A DNA stretch of 64,000 nucleotides, taken from positions 9,901,025 to 9,965,024 of the forward strand of contig NZ_CP026498.1 in NCBI RefSeq assembly GCF_002953255.1. Direction: 5' to 3'. A model generated the notes under the pieces. That model saw nothing but the letters and a program-made list of their open reading frames with translations. It made no database searches and was not told where the DNA came from. Position 1 is the stretch's first letter. Each line of letters opens with the position of its first letter. Positions 8,684 through 17,139 of this stretch are shown piece after piece. The position numbers were made by a program, and so were the translations under genes. Source of the stretch: Streptomyces sp. CB01881 (lineage in GTDB: Bacteria; Actinomycetota; Actinomycetes; Streptomycetales; Streptomycetaceae).

Positions 8684-9361
8684 GTGACGACTTCCACCCC
8701 TGCGACGAGGGCCCTGCGGGCCGCGGTGTTCACCGCGCTCGCCGTGCCGTTGTCCGCCCTGGGCCAGGTCGTCATCACCGGTCGCCCGCTGCCGCTGAAC
8801 CTGGTGGCCGCCGCGACCGTCGTCGTCTTCCTGGTGGCGGCCGCGGTGGCCGGCGGGGAGCGGCGGCTGCTGCACATCTCGGCCGTGATGGTTCCGGTCG
8901 AGCTGCTGCTCAACACGACCTTCAACCTGGGCCAGGCCGGCTGTGGTCCGGTGCTCGGCGCGGGCCACAGCCCCACCCGCGGCATGAACCTGCTGGTGTG
9001 CGGCGGCGGCTCGGTGGACGGGTCGTTGTTCTCCGGGCCGCTGGGACACGCCGGGCCGGTCGCGCCGGCGGCGACCCAGCTGCTGGTGCTGCTGGTCCAC
9101 CTGCTGATGGCGCTGGCCGCCGCCGCCTGGCTGCGGTTGGGCGACGCCGCCCTGTCGGGTCTGGCCCGGGCACTGCGGGCGCTGCGCCAGTCGGTGGCGG
9201 CCCCGCTGCGCGCGCTGGTCCTGCTGCTGGCCCCGGCGCCGGTCCGCCCGGTGCTGCGGGTACCGCTGCCGGCCTCGGACCGTCCGCGGCCGCGCCGCGA
9301 GGACGTGGTGCTCAGCCCGGCGCCCCGGCGCGGTCCGCCGGTTCCCGCGCCTGCCTGCTGA
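8684..9361 (+). CDS. Integral membrane protein, unknown function
   Basis: 225 residues starting at GTG 8684. Hydrophobic segments: AAVFTALAVPLSALGQVVI, LNLVAAATVVVFLVAAAVAG, LLHISAVMVPVELLLNTTFN, and VAPAATQLLVLLVHLLMALAAAAWL. Two cysteines (GQAGCGPVL and LLVCGGG) lie in the loop between segments three and four. The C-terminal ~60 residues are Arg/Pro-rich and probably cytoplasmic. Reading upstream from this GTG gives Pro/Arg noise, which is why the longer open frame from 8561 was not used. Divergent from the proline-rich protein gene. Confidence 0.68.
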   Translation: MTTSTPATRALRAAVFTALAVPLSALGQVVITGRPLPLNLVAAATVVVFLVAAAVAGGERRLLHISAVMVPVELLLNTTFNLGQAGCGPVLGAGHSPTRGMNLLVCGGGSVDGSLFSGPLGHAGPVAPAATQLLVLLVHLLMALAAAAWLRLGDAALSGLARALRALRQSVAAPLRALVLLLAPAPVRPVLRVPLPASDRPRPRREDVVLSPAPRRGPPVPAPAC

Positions 9362-9551
9362 CGACCGGCTTCCGTCCCCCCGCCGACCGACGGCGTCCGA
9401 CGGCCCGTCCTCGCAAGCAGTGCGCACAACTCCCGCGTTCACCGACAGAGCCCCCTCGTACCCGCGCACGCGCCGGCGCCCAGCGCCGCCGCCGCGCCGA
9501 GGCGGGCACCCCCGCGCGCAGCTGCGCGCCGCGTACAGGAGTTGACCCACC

Positions 9552-10385
9552 GTGGCCCAGTCCCACAACACCAAGCCCACCCGCAAGCAGTCCGAGCGGA
9601 TCAGCGCCCGCGAGCGGATCCAGGAGGCACAGCGCCTGGAGCAGCTGGCCGCCAAGCGCCGGCAGCGGATCGTGATCGCCGTCTCGGTCGTCGCCGTGCT
9701 CGCCCTGGCGGGCGGAACGACGCTGGCGATCACCTCGGCGGACGACGACAAGTCGACCTCCGCGTCCTCCGAAGCGGCCGAGCCGACCGCGCTGGTCGTG
9801 CCGGCCAACGCCGGCGGCCCGAACGGCACGGTGATCACCTACGGCAAGGCGGACGCCGCGCACACCCTCCAGGTCTTCGAGGACTTCCGCTGCCCGGTCT
9901 GCAAGAACTTCGAGGCGGCCAACGGCGACGCCGTCAGGAAGCTGGCGGACGACGGCACGGTCAAGGTGGAGTACCACCTGGCCGCGTTCCTGGACAAGAA
10001 CCTCGGCGGCCGGGGCTCGCGCACCGCGCTGGCCGCCGTCGGGGCCGCGCTCAACGAGGGCGTGGACAAGTTCAAGCAGTACCACGACGTGCTGTACGCC
10101 AACCAGCCGGACGAGCGCGAGGACGGCTTCGGCAACGTCAACCACCTGCTGGACCTGGCCGACAAGGTCCCGGGCCTGAAGACGGACGCCTTCGTCAAGG
10201 CGGTCAACGAGCGCACCTACGCGCCGTGGGCGGCGAAGGTCGCGGACGCGTTCAACGACAGCGGGGTGACGGGCACGCCGACGGTGAAGCTGGACGGCAA
10301 GCCGATCACCCTGTTCAGCGGGAACCGCGCGGTGACGCCGGAGCAGTTCACCGCCCAGGTGAAGCAGGCCGCGGGCCTGCAGTGA
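9552..10385 (+). CDS. Membrane-anchored DsbA-family thiol-disulfide oxidoreductase
   Basis: 277 residues. A charged cytoplasmic N-terminus (about 1-38) precedes one transmembrane anchor (IVIAVSVVAVLALAGGTTLAI). The extracytoplasmic DsbA/thioredoxin domain has the CPVC motif at Cys114/Cys117 (FEDFRCPVCKNFE) and the cis-proline loop TGTPTVKLDG. It should oxidise or isomerise disulfides in secreted proteins. Start GTG 9552 has AGGAG 12 bases upstream. Only 64 bp separate it from the downstream VKOR-family gene, its likely redox partner. Confidence 0.9.
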   Translation: MAQSHNTKPTRKQSERISARERIQEAQRLEQLAAKRRQRIVIAVSVVAVLALAGGTTLAITSADDDKSTSASSEAAEPTALVVPANAGGPNGTVITYGKADAAHTLQVFEDFRCPVCKNFEAANGDAVRKLADDGTVKVEYHLAAFLDKNLGGRGSRTALAAVGAALNEGVDKFKQYHDVLYANQPDEREDGFGNVNHLLDLADKVPGLKTDAFVKAVNERTYAPWAAKVADAFNDSGVTGTPTVKLDGKPITLFSGNRAVTPEQFTAQVKQAAGLQ

Positions 10386-10449
10386 GCACCACCGGCCCGG
10401 CCGAAGACCCGGCCGGGCCGGCCCTTCCCACCCACCGGAGTGCTCTGCC

Positions 10450-11118
10450 GTGACCGCCCCGACCGCCGTGAACCCCGTGAACCCCTCCCGTCCCGCCGCC
10501 CCCGACGCCGCCCCGCCGGGCGGTGCCCCGATCGGCGCGGGCCGGGTGTTCTCCCTGTTCGTCCTCCTCGCCGCGCTGGTCGGGCTGGCCGCCTCGGCCG
10601 TCCTGACCTTCGACAAGCTCCGCATCCTGGAAGACCCGTCGTACATCCCCAGTTGCAACCTCAACCCGGTGATCAGCTGCGGTTCGGTGATGCGCACCGA
10701 GCAGGCGGAGGTCCTCGGCTTCCCGAACCCGCTGGTCGGGCTGGCCGCGTTCGGCGCGCTGGCCGCGATCGGCGCCGGGCTGCTGGCCGGCGCCGCGTAC
10801 CGGCGCTGGTTCTGGCTGGGCGTGCAGGCGGGGACCGTGGTCGGCGTCGTCTTCGTGCACTGGCTGATCGACCAGGCGCTGTACGAGATCGGCGCGCTCT
10901 GCCCGTACTGCATCGTGGTCTGGACGACGGTGGTGCTGCTGTTCTGGTACACGACGCTGCACAACCTGCGGACCGGCGTGATCCCGGCCGGGCCGCGGTT
11001 GCAGGTGGTCGTGCGTGAGGCCGCCCGTTACCACTGGGCGCTGCCCGTGCTGTGGGCGGCGGTGATCGCGCTGCTGGTCCTCAACCGGTTCTGGTACTAC
11101 TGGTCCACCCTGCTCTGA
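10450..11118 (+). CDS. Vitamin K epoxide reductase (VKOR) family protein
   Basis: 222-residue integral membrane protein with the VKOR arrangement: loop cysteines Cys69 and Cys77 (CNLNPVISC), helices around residues 95-140, and the quinone-side CXXC at Cys151/Cys154 (CPYC). Bacterial VKOR homologues re-oxidise DsbA-like proteins and pass electrons to menaquinone; the adjacent DsbA-like gene fits exactly. The GTG start at 10450 follows GGAG. The final segment (WAVIALLVLNRFWYYW) is the last helix. Confidence 0.92.
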   Translation: MTAPTAVNPVNPSRPAAPDAAPPGGAPIGAGRVFSLFVLLAALVGLAASAVLTFDKLRILEDPSYIPSCNLNPVISCGSVMRTEQAEVLGFPNPLVGLAAFGALAAIGAGLLAGAAYRRWFWLGVQAGTVVGVVFVHWLIDQALYEIGALCPYCIVVWTTVVLLFWYTTLHNLRTGVIPAGPRLQVVVREAARYHWALPVLWAAVIALLVLNRFWYYWSTLL

Positions 11119-11135
11119 CCGCTCGCCACTTCCCG

Positions 11136-11159
11136 TGCCGGGCACCGCCATGCCCGGCA
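11136..11159. terminator. Terminator hairpin between convergent genes
   Basis: Perfect 9-bp arms TGCCGGGCA (11136-11144) and TGCCCGGCA (11151-11159) with loop CCGCCA, between the VKOR gene stop and the stop of the convergent propeller gene. It can serve both strands. Confidence 0.65.
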
Positions 11160-11178
11160 GGGAGTCACCGCAGGAGTC

Positions 11179-12051
11179 CTAGAGCACGATCACCGACACG
11201 GAGGCCGAGAAGAAGTTGGTGACGTAGAGGTTCTTCCCGTCGATGCCCACCGCCACCCCGCGCGGGCCGTCGGGGACGGGAATGGTGCCGACCACCGCCC
11301 GGGCCACCGTGTCGATCACCGAGACCGTGTCGAAGGGGAAGTGCGCCGCGTACAGCCGGCCGCCGTCCGGGCTCAGCGCCACACCGTACGGCCCGCGGCC
11401 GGTCGGGATCGTGCCGACGATCGCCGCGGTGGCGACGTCGATCACCGACACCTTGTCCGCGAAGTAGTTCGCCGCGTAGAGGACGGACGCGTCGGGCGCG
11501 ACCGCCACCCCGGTGGGGAAGTCGATGCCGCGGAACTCGGCGAAGACCGGCTTGGCGAACTGGTCGGTCACCAGCACCGAGCCCTCCAGTGCCAGGGTGA
11601 GGTGGACGTGGGCGCCGCCGGGGCCGAGCGCGACACCGTAGGGCGCGTGGCCGAAACCGCTGTGCAGGCCGAAGCCGCTGGTGAGGTCGAGCCGCACCAG
11701 CGCCTGCGCGTCGGGCAGGGCCACGTGCAGGGCCTCCCCGTCGGGGTTGGCCGCCACGCCGTAGGGTCCCTCGCCCACGGCGAGCGTCCTGATCACGGTC
11801 TCGCCGGCGAGGTCGATCACCGAGACGGTGCCGGGCTGGAAGTTGGTCACGTAGAGGCGCGTCCCGTCGGCGCCGGCCGCCACGCTGTGCGGGCTCTGGC
11901 CGGCCGGGATCCGCCGGGCGACAGTGGCCACGGTGGCGGTGTCGGGCCCGGGCGTCGCGTGCGTGGGGTCGCGGCCGACCTCCAGGCCCTTCTCCCGCGC
12001 CTTTGTGATCAGACGGTCGAGCGGGACGTCGATGATGTCCGAGGTGACCAT
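11179..12051 (-). CDS. YVTN-type beta-propeller repeat protein
   Basis: 290 residues with about six 42-residue blades. Each has the pattern GPYGVA-x-x-PDG-x-x-LYVANY-x-x-x-VSVIDVATA-x-x-VGTIPVG (for example RLYVTNFQPGTVSVIDL and ANYFADKVSVIDVAT). The N-terminus (MVTSDIIDVPLDRLITKAREKGLEVG) has no export signal. YVTN proteins are usually scaffolds or ligand binders; the role here is unknown. Start ATG 12051 has AGGAGG seven bases upstream. Confidence 0.87.
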   Translation of the reverse strand: MVTSDIIDVPLDRLITKAREKGLEVGRDPTHATPGPDTATVATVARRIPAGQSPHSVAAGADGTRLYVTNFQPGTVSVIDLAGETVIRTLAVGEGPYGVAANPDGEALHVALPDAQALVRLDLTSGFGLHSGFGHAPYGVALGPGGAHVHLTLALEGSVLVTDQFAKPVFAEFRGIDFPTGVAVAPDASVLYAANYFADKVSVIDVATAAIVGTIPTGRGPYGVALSPDGGRLYAAHFPFDTVSVIDTVARAVVGTIPVPDGPRGVAVGIDGKNLYVTNFFSASVSVIVL

Positions 12052-12185
12052 GGGATGTCCTCCTGCCGTGGTGACGGACCGTGACGAGGTGTCCGGTCCC
12101 CCTACCTCGATCGTGGTCCCGCGGCAACCCATGCGCATCTCCGTCGCGGGACCGGGCCGGCGGCCGGCCACCGCCCGGGCGGGGC

Positions 12186-13286
12186 TCAGCCGAAGACGGC
12201 CCGGCGGAAGGCGTTGCGCAGGTCGGTGAGCGGCTGGAAGTCGCGGTCGTAGTGGACCTTGTTGGTGAGCAGCAGCGCCCAGCGGCCGAGCCGGCGGGAG
12301 ACCCAGATCCCGGTTCCGGTGAAGCCGTAGTGGACGAAGGTGCCCTCGGCCGGGTCGGTGCCGGCGGCGCAGAGCCAGGAGAGGCCGCGGGCGGGCACCA
12401 GCCCGCCGGTCTGTTCGCGCAGCGATTCGGCGATCCAGCCGCCGCCCCAGGGCAGTTCGGCCGGCGGGTCGAGCAGCGCGGCGAGGAACCGTTCGAGGTC
12501 GCGGGCGGTGGAGAAGGCGCCGGCGTTGCCGGAGACGCCGCCGAGGAGCCGGGCCGAGGGGTCGTGGACGACGCCCCGCAGCGCGGCGCCGGCCGTCTCC
12601 TCGTACTCGGTGGGCGCGGTGCGGGCCGTCGCGGCGGGGCCGAGGGGGCCGTACCGGGTGTCGGTCATGCCGAGCGGCCGCCAGACCTGCCGCTCGGCGA
12701 GGGCGTCGAGCGGGGCGCCGGCCAGCGACTCGACCAGGTGGCCGAGGAGCACGGCAGCCCGGTCGGTGTACTCGACGGCGGTGCCGGGCGGCCGGTGCAG
12801 CGGGGCGGCGAGCACGCCGGCCAGGATCGTCGCACGGTCACTCCCGTAGAGTTCGGCGAACCGGGTGCGCAGCGGCATCCCCGCGGTGTGGGTGAGTAGT
12901 TGACGTGCCGTCACCAGGCTGGCTGGGTGTCCGGCGGCCGCCGGCCAGTAGTCGCCGAGAGGCCGGTCGAGCGGGAGGCGGCCGGCCTGCCGGAGCGCGC
13001 CGGCGCAGGGCCAGAGCGCGACGATCTTGGTGATGCTGGCCAGGTCGAAGACGGTGTCGGCCCCCATCTCCAGCCGCGCGTACGGGCCTTGGCCCAGGAC
13101 GCCGGTGGCGCCGCCGCCGATCCGGCCGCCGGCGTCGCCGACCGACCAGACCGCGCCGGAACCGACCGCGCGCAGGCCCTCCGCGACCAGCCGCTCCAAC
13201 TCCCCGCCCGGGGCGGCCAGCGCGGGGAGCGGGGCGGGCACCGGGAGGGGGTACGGTGGTGTGGTCGCCGGTGCCGTCTCGTCCAT
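12186..13286 (-). CDS. Beta-lactamase-family serine hydrolase (class C/esterase type)
   Basis: 366 residues. The SxxK motif is SITK (Ser84/Lys87) after FDLASITK; the second motif is YTD in AVEYTDRAAVLLG, where penicillin-interactive proteins often have YxN. HTAGMPLRT and HYGFTGTGIWVS match class C-like esterases and D-amino-acid hydrolases. There is no signal peptide, so it acts in the cytoplasm or its substrate is intracellular. The ATG at 13286 has GGGAG at about seven bases. The next gene upstream on the same strand ends 67 bp away. Confidence 0.87.
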   Translation of the reverse strand: MDETAPATTPPYPLPVPAPLPALAAPGGELERLVAEGLRAVGSGAVWSVGDAGGRIGGGATGVLGQGPYARLEMGADTVFDLASITKIVALWPCAGALRQAGRLPLDRPLGDYWPAAAGHPASLVTARQLLTHTAGMPLRTRFAELYGSDRATILAGVLAAPLHRPPGTAVEYTDRAAVLLGHLVESLAGAPLDALAERQVWRPLGMTDTRYGPLGPAATARTAPTEYEETAGAALRGVVHDPSARLLGGVSGNAGAFSTARDLERFLAALLDPPAELPWGGGWIAESLREQTGGLVPARGLSWLCAAGTDPAEGTFVHYGFTGTGIWVSRRLGRWALLLTNKVHYDRDFQPLTDLRNAFRRAVFG

Positions 13287-13353
13287 GGCCTGCTCCCGCC
13301 CCCGCGGCCGCCCCTCGGCCGGTCCGCGGGGAGCCTACCCAGCGGGCGCCCGG

Positions 13354-13893
13354 TCAGACGGCGGGCGCGCCGCCGAACTCCTTGCCGAGGCAGATGCTCT
13401 GCGGGTGGTCGCGGTAGATGCCGAACTTCCGGATCGGCAGGTACCCCTCGGAGCCGTAGAGGGCGACCGCCTCGGGCTGCTCGGTGCCGGTCTCCAGGAT
13501 GAACCTGGTCCGCCCGGCCTCGGCGGCGGTCTGCTCCAGCCGGCGCAGCACCGCGCGGGCGAGGCCCCGGCCGCGGGCGGCCGGGACGACGAACATCCGC
13601 TTCAGTTCGGCGTCGCCGTCCCGCACGTCGTCCGGCCCGGCCTGCTTGGCCCGCCAGCCGCCGCAGGCGACCGGCTCGTCGGCGAGGTAGGCGATCAGGA
13701 AGAGGCCGGCCGGCGGCTCGAAGTCGTCCGGGTGCAGCACGGTGAGGTCGCCGTCGCCGTAGCGGCGGACGTATTCCTCCTGCACCTCGGCGGACAGGCG
13801 TTGCGCGTCCGGGTGGGCGTAGCCGGTGACGCGGATCTCTATGGTGTCGCCCTTGCCGTCCTGCAGGACGGCCGTCGCGGTGCTGCTCTCCAT
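13354..13893 (-). CDS. GNAT-family N-acetyltransferase
   Basis: 179 residues. The acetyl-CoA loop is visible as ELKRMFVVPAARGRGLARAVLRRLE (R-x-x-G-x-G/A, about residues 93-117), with a following FILETGTEQPEAVALYGSEGYL strand/helix. Substrate unknown. ATG at 13893. The ankyrin gene on the same strand begins upstream, with 24 bp separating them, so they may be cotranscribed. Confidence 0.87.
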   Translation of the reverse strand: MESSTATAVLQDGKGDTIEIRVTGYAHPDAQRLSAEVQEEYVRRYGDGDLTVLHPDDFEPPAGLFLIAYLADEPVACGGWRAKQAGPDDVRDGDAELKRMFVVPAARGRGLARAVLRRLEQTAAEAGRTRFILETGTEQPEAVALYGSEGYLPIRKFGIYRDHPQSICLGKEFGGAPAV

Positions 13894-13917
13894 GGTCGAA
13901 GAGCCTACGGCCTGCGG

Positions 13918-14334
13918 TCAGCGGGCCTCGAACCGGGCGACCAGCTCGTCCTTGCCGAACATCCGGGCGGTGTCGACGGCGGACGGGGTCCCGGCGACGG
14001 GGTCGGCGCCGCCGTCCAGCAGCACGGTGAGCACGTCCTCGGCGCCCTTGAAGACGGCGCCGGCCAGCGGGGTCTGGCCCCGGTCGTTGGCCCGGTTCGG
14101 GTCGGCGCCGCGCTCCAGCAGGACGGTGACGGTGGCAGCGTGCCCGTGGTAGGCGGCGAGCATCAGCAGGGTGTCGCCGCGGTCGTTGGTGAGGTCGGCG
14201 GGCGCGCCGGCGTCGACGTAGGCGGCGAGGGTGTCGGAGTCCCCGGCGCGGGCGGCGTCGAAGAGCTTCGCGGCGAGTGCGATCACCTCAGCGTCGGGGG
14301 CGTCGGCGTTCTGCTGGCTGGCGGCGTTGGTCAT
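13918..14334 (-). CDS. Ankyrin-repeat protein
   Basis: 138 residues with about three ankyrin units: AARAGDSDTLAAYVDAGAPADLTNDRGDTLLMLAAYHGHAATVTVLLERGADPNRANDRGQTPLAGAVFKGAEDVLTVLLDGGADP follows the consensus spacing throughout. Small cytosolic binding protein; in streptomycetes such proteins often sit by catalase or stress genes, but no catalase is next to it here. ATG 14334 was chosen because the repeat starts at the right distance. Confidence 0.87.
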   Translation of the reverse strand: MTNAASQQNADAPDAEVIALAAKLFDAARAGDSDTLAAYVDAGAPADLTNDRGDTLLMLAAYHGHAATVTVLLERGADPNRANDRGQTPLAGAVFKGAEDVLTVLLDGGADPVAGTPSAVDTARMFGKDELVARFEAR

Positions 14335-14824
14335 GGCGGGCCTCTCTGGGTGTTTCCGGGTGCCCTTCGGGGGTGCCCGGAGGTCGGGTGGACCCGCGGT
14401 CGGGTGACCCGCGGGGTGGTCGCGCCCGTCGCACCGTAACGGCCGGAACGGGCGTGATCCAGCCGGTGTCCGGATTCCGGATGACCGGCGGGCCCGTTTC
14501 GCGCGGGCGCCGGGCCCGTTGCGCGCGACCGGCGGGCCCGGCATTCCGCCGCACGGGACGCGCGCGGGAAGGTTGCGCATCCGTTCGGGCGAACTTCCCG
14601 GTACCCCCGGAAGCCCCCCGCCCCCGTACCGGGAATGCCTCGCCGCGCAGGAAGGAAGCGGCGGACCGGCCCGCCCTGGGCTGTTCGCATACCTCCACCC
14701 GGCATCCGGGCGGTAATGCCCGGGGAAACCACCCATTTGCACCGTTCCATCATCTATTACTTTTTGTCACGATTGGGGCACTTTCCGTGACACCGTCCCT
14801 GTCCCCCTCCCCGAGGAGCAGAAC
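14335..14824. other. Intergenic region before smeA
   Basis: No gene seen. Most is GC-rich, with a weak GGGAAG...CTTCCC inverted pair near 14574-14600. The last ~75 bases are unusually AT-rich (CATCTATTACTTTTTGTC), fitting a smeA promoter. GACAC at 14789-14793 matches the core of WhiA sites. In S. coelicolor smeA is sporulation-controlled (established); control of this copy by WhiA is inference. Confidence 0.5.
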
Positions 14825-15019
14825 GTGATCCTCTCGATTTCCGGCATCGTCCTGTTCGGCACCATCGCCTTTCTCTTCTTCCGCCGGGACGGACTAAAGG
14901 TCTCCCACGCGATCGTCTGCGCCCTCCTCGGCTTCTACATCGCCGGTTCCTCGATCGCCCCCAGCATCACCGCGGGCGGCGCGAGCCTGGCGAGCCTCCT
15001 CGGCGGCATCAAGTTCTAG
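14825..15019 (+). CDS. smeA: SmeA, small sporulation membrane protein
   Basis: 64 residues with two hydrophobic segments (ILSISGIVLFGTIAFLFF and VSHAIVCALLGFYIAGSSI) and a short Gly/Ser-rich end. Size, topology and position directly before an FtsK-like gene match Streptomyces SmeA, which recruits the DNA translocase-like SffA to sporulation septa (established in S. coelicolor). Start GTG 14825 follows GAGGAG six bases upstream. The 132-bp gap to sffA has no terminator hairpin that I can see, so cotranscription is likely. Confidence 0.85.
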   Translation: MILSISGIVLFGTIAFLFFRRDGLKVSHAIVCALLGFYIAGSSIAPSITAGGASLASLLGGIKF

Positions 15020-15151
15020 CGCCCGCCGTCCCCCCTGACGGCAGGCCCCGGGCCCGGGCGCGGATCCCACCGCCCCCGGGCCCCGTCGTACCGCCCACCG
15101 GTCCCCAACCCTCCGCAACCCGACCGTCCCACTCGCCCGGGGAGTCAAGGA

Positions 15152-16771
15152 ATGCCGCTCAACCGCCACCTCAGCAAGGGCCGCGACCTGGCCCGCACGG
15201 CCGGCGACCACGCCTCCGACATGTTCGCGCCCCTCACCGTCATCGGGCGCGGACTGCGCCACCACGCCGGCTGGGCGAAGGACCGCTGGCAGGCCACCCC
15301 GAAGGAACGGCGCGGGCCGACGGTCTTCCTGGTCGCCGCGATGCTGCTCGGCATCTACCTGCTGCCGCACGGCCTGCTCTTCGCCCTGGTGGCACTCATG
15401 GCCAGCTCCGCCTGGGCCGGCCGGGCCCCCAAGGCGGCGTCGGCCCCTCCCGAGCCGGACGTCGCCGACATCAAGCTCTCCGCCCTCTACGCGGCACTCA
15501 CCCCGTACCTGGCGGGACCGGACGACCTCAACCCGCTCTACCACCACGAGCGCGGCTACAAGGACGCCTTCCGCGCCTGGGAGTTCGACGGCGAGGGCCG
15601 GCTCTCCCGGCTGGAGCTGGCCTACCCGGCGTACTTCACCGACACCGAGCCCGCCGCCCGGGCCCGGATCGAGCAGGTCGTCCAGGGCAAGGCGGGCCGG
15701 GCCCGGGAGTACCGCTTCGACTGGGACGAGGAGTCCAACAAGCTGCGGATCGTCACGCTGGCCCCGCTGCCGACGGACATCGCGGCGCAGCGCTTCGTCG
15801 CCGCGCCCGGCGAGATCGTGCTCGGCTTCACCGACGAGGACGGCAGCGCCCGCACCATCCCGGTCGGCCAGGGCGGGGCGATCGTCCAGCAGCCGCCCGT
15901 GGTCTGGCGCACCGGCCCGCGTTCCGCCGAGCCGCACCTGCTGGCGCTCGGCGTGACCGGCTACGGCACGTCCAGCCTGATCCGCTCGATCGCGCTCCAG
16001 GCGCTCCCCTTCGGCGATCTGGTGGTGATCGACGGGGCGGGCACCGGCGAGCACGCCTGCCTGGTCAACCGGCCCGGTGTGCACACGGTGGAGACCAGCC
16101 TGCACGGCGCGCTGGCCGCGCTGGAGTGGGCCGCCCAGGAGACCGAGCGCCGGCTGACGGCGCTCAACGCCGCCCGGCACGCCGGATCGGCGCCGCCCGA
16201 GGACATCACCCGGCCGCTCTGGCTGCTGCTCGACCACCCGACCGAGCTGAGCGAGCTGGCCCACGCCGAGAGCCGCCCGGACCCGCAGGACCTCCTGGAG
16301 CTGCCGCTGCGGCACGGCCGCGCGGCCAGGGTCACCGTGGTGATCGCCGACGACGTGGAGGCCCGCGACCGGATCACCCCGACCGTCCGGGCGACCACCC
16401 GGGCCCGGGTGCTGCTCGGCCCGGCCGGCCCCGAGGAGGGCTGCGCCGCCCTCGGCGCGCCGCTGGACATCGTGCCCGCCGCGCACGCCCCCGCCGGGCG
16501 CGGCTACGCCCGGATCGGCAACGGCGCCCCCGTCCGGCTCCAGGTGCCGGCCACCGTCGACCCGCTGGACGAGGAGGCGCCCGCCCAGCTGCGGGACGCG
16601 GTGATCTCCCTGCTGCCGCACCGGGACACCCGGACGGAGGCGGCCGCGCCGGTGGACCTGCCGCCCCGCCCGGAGGGCCCGCCCCCGGCGCTGCCGGCCG
16701 ATCCCGGCCCCCGGGCGGCCGTCGACCCGGGCAAGGAGCACGCCCCCCTCCGCTTCCGCCCGCTCGCCTGA
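15152..16771 (+). CDS. sffA: SffA-like FtsK/SpoIIIE-family protein with degenerate P-loop
   Basis: 539 residues. Two membrane stretches (TVFLVAAMLLGIYLLPHGLLFALVALMAS, about residues 50-80) precede a cytoplasmic FtsK-like domain. The P-loop region reads LLALGVTGYGTSSLIRSIA, so Thr replaces the Walker A lysine expected in GxxGxGKS. The later hydrophobic strand PLWLLLDHPTEL stands where Walker B would be. Partner of SmeA at sporulation septa by family knowledge. A true translocase function is doubtful with this P-loop; it may be a structural paralogue. ATG 15152 with GGGGAG eight bases upstream. Confidence 0.8.
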   Translation: MPLNRHLSKGRDLARTAGDHASDMFAPLTVIGRGLRHHAGWAKDRWQATPKERRGPTVFLVAAMLLGIYLLPHGLLFALVALMASSAWAGRAPKAASAPPEPDVADIKLSALYAALTPYLAGPDDLNPLYHHERGYKDAFRAWEFDGEGRLSRLELAYPAYFTDTEPAARARIEQVVQGKAGRAREYRFDWDEESNKLRIVTLAPLPTDIAAQRFVAAPGEIVLGFTDEDGSARTIPVGQGGAIVQQPPVVWRTGPRSAEPHLLALGVTGYGTSSLIRSIALQALPFGDLVVIDGAGTGEHACLVNRPGVHTVETSLHGALAALEWAAQETERRLTALNAARHAGSAPPEDITRPLWLLLDHPTELSELAHAESRPDPQDLLELPLRHGRAARVTVVIADDVEARDRITPTVRATTRARVLLGPAGPEEGCAALGAPLDIVPAAHAPAGRGYARIGNGAPVRLQVPATVDPLDEEAPAQLRDAVISLLPHRDTRTEAAAPVDLPPRPEGPPPALPADPGPRAAVDPGKEHAPLRFRPLA

Positions 16772-16781
16772 TCGGGCGGCC

Positions 16782-16886
16782 CGGCGCGGGGGCGGCGCGG
16801 GGGCGGCGCGGGGGCGGCGCGGGGGCGGCGCGGGGGCGGCGCGGGGGCGGCGCGGGGGCGGCGCGGGGGCGGCGCGGGGGCGGCGC
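16782..16886. repeat. 11-bp G-rich tandem repeat downstream of sffA
   Basis: About 9.5 almost perfect copies of an 11-mer (CGGCGCGGGGG). It begins eleven bases after the sffA stop. One strand is a run of G5 tracts, so G-quadruplex formation is possible. Near-identity of copies points to recent expansion. Confidence 0.95.
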
Positions 16887-16940
16887 CCCGCGAGGAAGGC
16901 CGTCCCGGTACGCTCGTCCTGGAAAGGCCGACCGATCACC

Positions 16941-17005
16941 AGATGTGAAATAGGTGACACCTGGGGTGATATCAGCGGCCAGATGTGACAAATCGGGCGC
17001 CGATG
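16941..17005. other. Paired CAGATGTGA motifs and small palindrome upstream of rbpA
   Basis: The gap 16772-17139 has no gene. Beyond the tandem repeat it holds CAGATGTGA at about 16940 and again at about 16980, and between them AGGTGACACCT, a 5-bp-arm palindrome. Spacing of about 40 bp (near four helical turns) suggests a regulator site upstream of the SigR-type promoter. Function is inferred only. Confidence 0.4.
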
Positions 17006-17049
17006 GGTACAAACAGGGGCGGCACGACAGACGACGCATGTCCCGGGAC

Positions 17050-17076
17050 GGGAATCTTCGTCGGAAGCCGAGCGTT
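17050..17076 (+). promoter_or_regulatory. SigR-type promoter of rbpA
   Basis: GGGAAT (17050-17055), exactly 18 bases, then GTT (17074-17076): the consensus for the disulfide-stress sigma factor SigR of Streptomyces (GGAAT-N18-GTT). rbpA is a known SigR target in S. coelicolor. It lies 64 bp upstream of the start codon. Confidence 0.9.
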
Positions 17077-17139
17077 GACCGAACGACGAAGAACAGCGAC
17101 CACTAGTCCTGTGGGCCATAAGCCCGGGAGGCACGATTC

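Noticed and set aside
9312..10964. Minus-strand frame opposite the DsbA-like and VKOR genes
   Set aside because: The plus-strand genes carry catalytic CXXC motifs, membrane segments and ribosome sites; the antisense frame shows none.
15152..16771. FtsK-like gene as part of an integrative conjugative element
   Set aside because: Preceded by smeA and followed by rbpA, as in the core chromosome; no integrase, rep or att site.
14894..17134. Long minus-strand open frame opposite smeA-sffA
   Set aside because: No domain features, runs through the 11-bp repeat, and opposes well supported genes.
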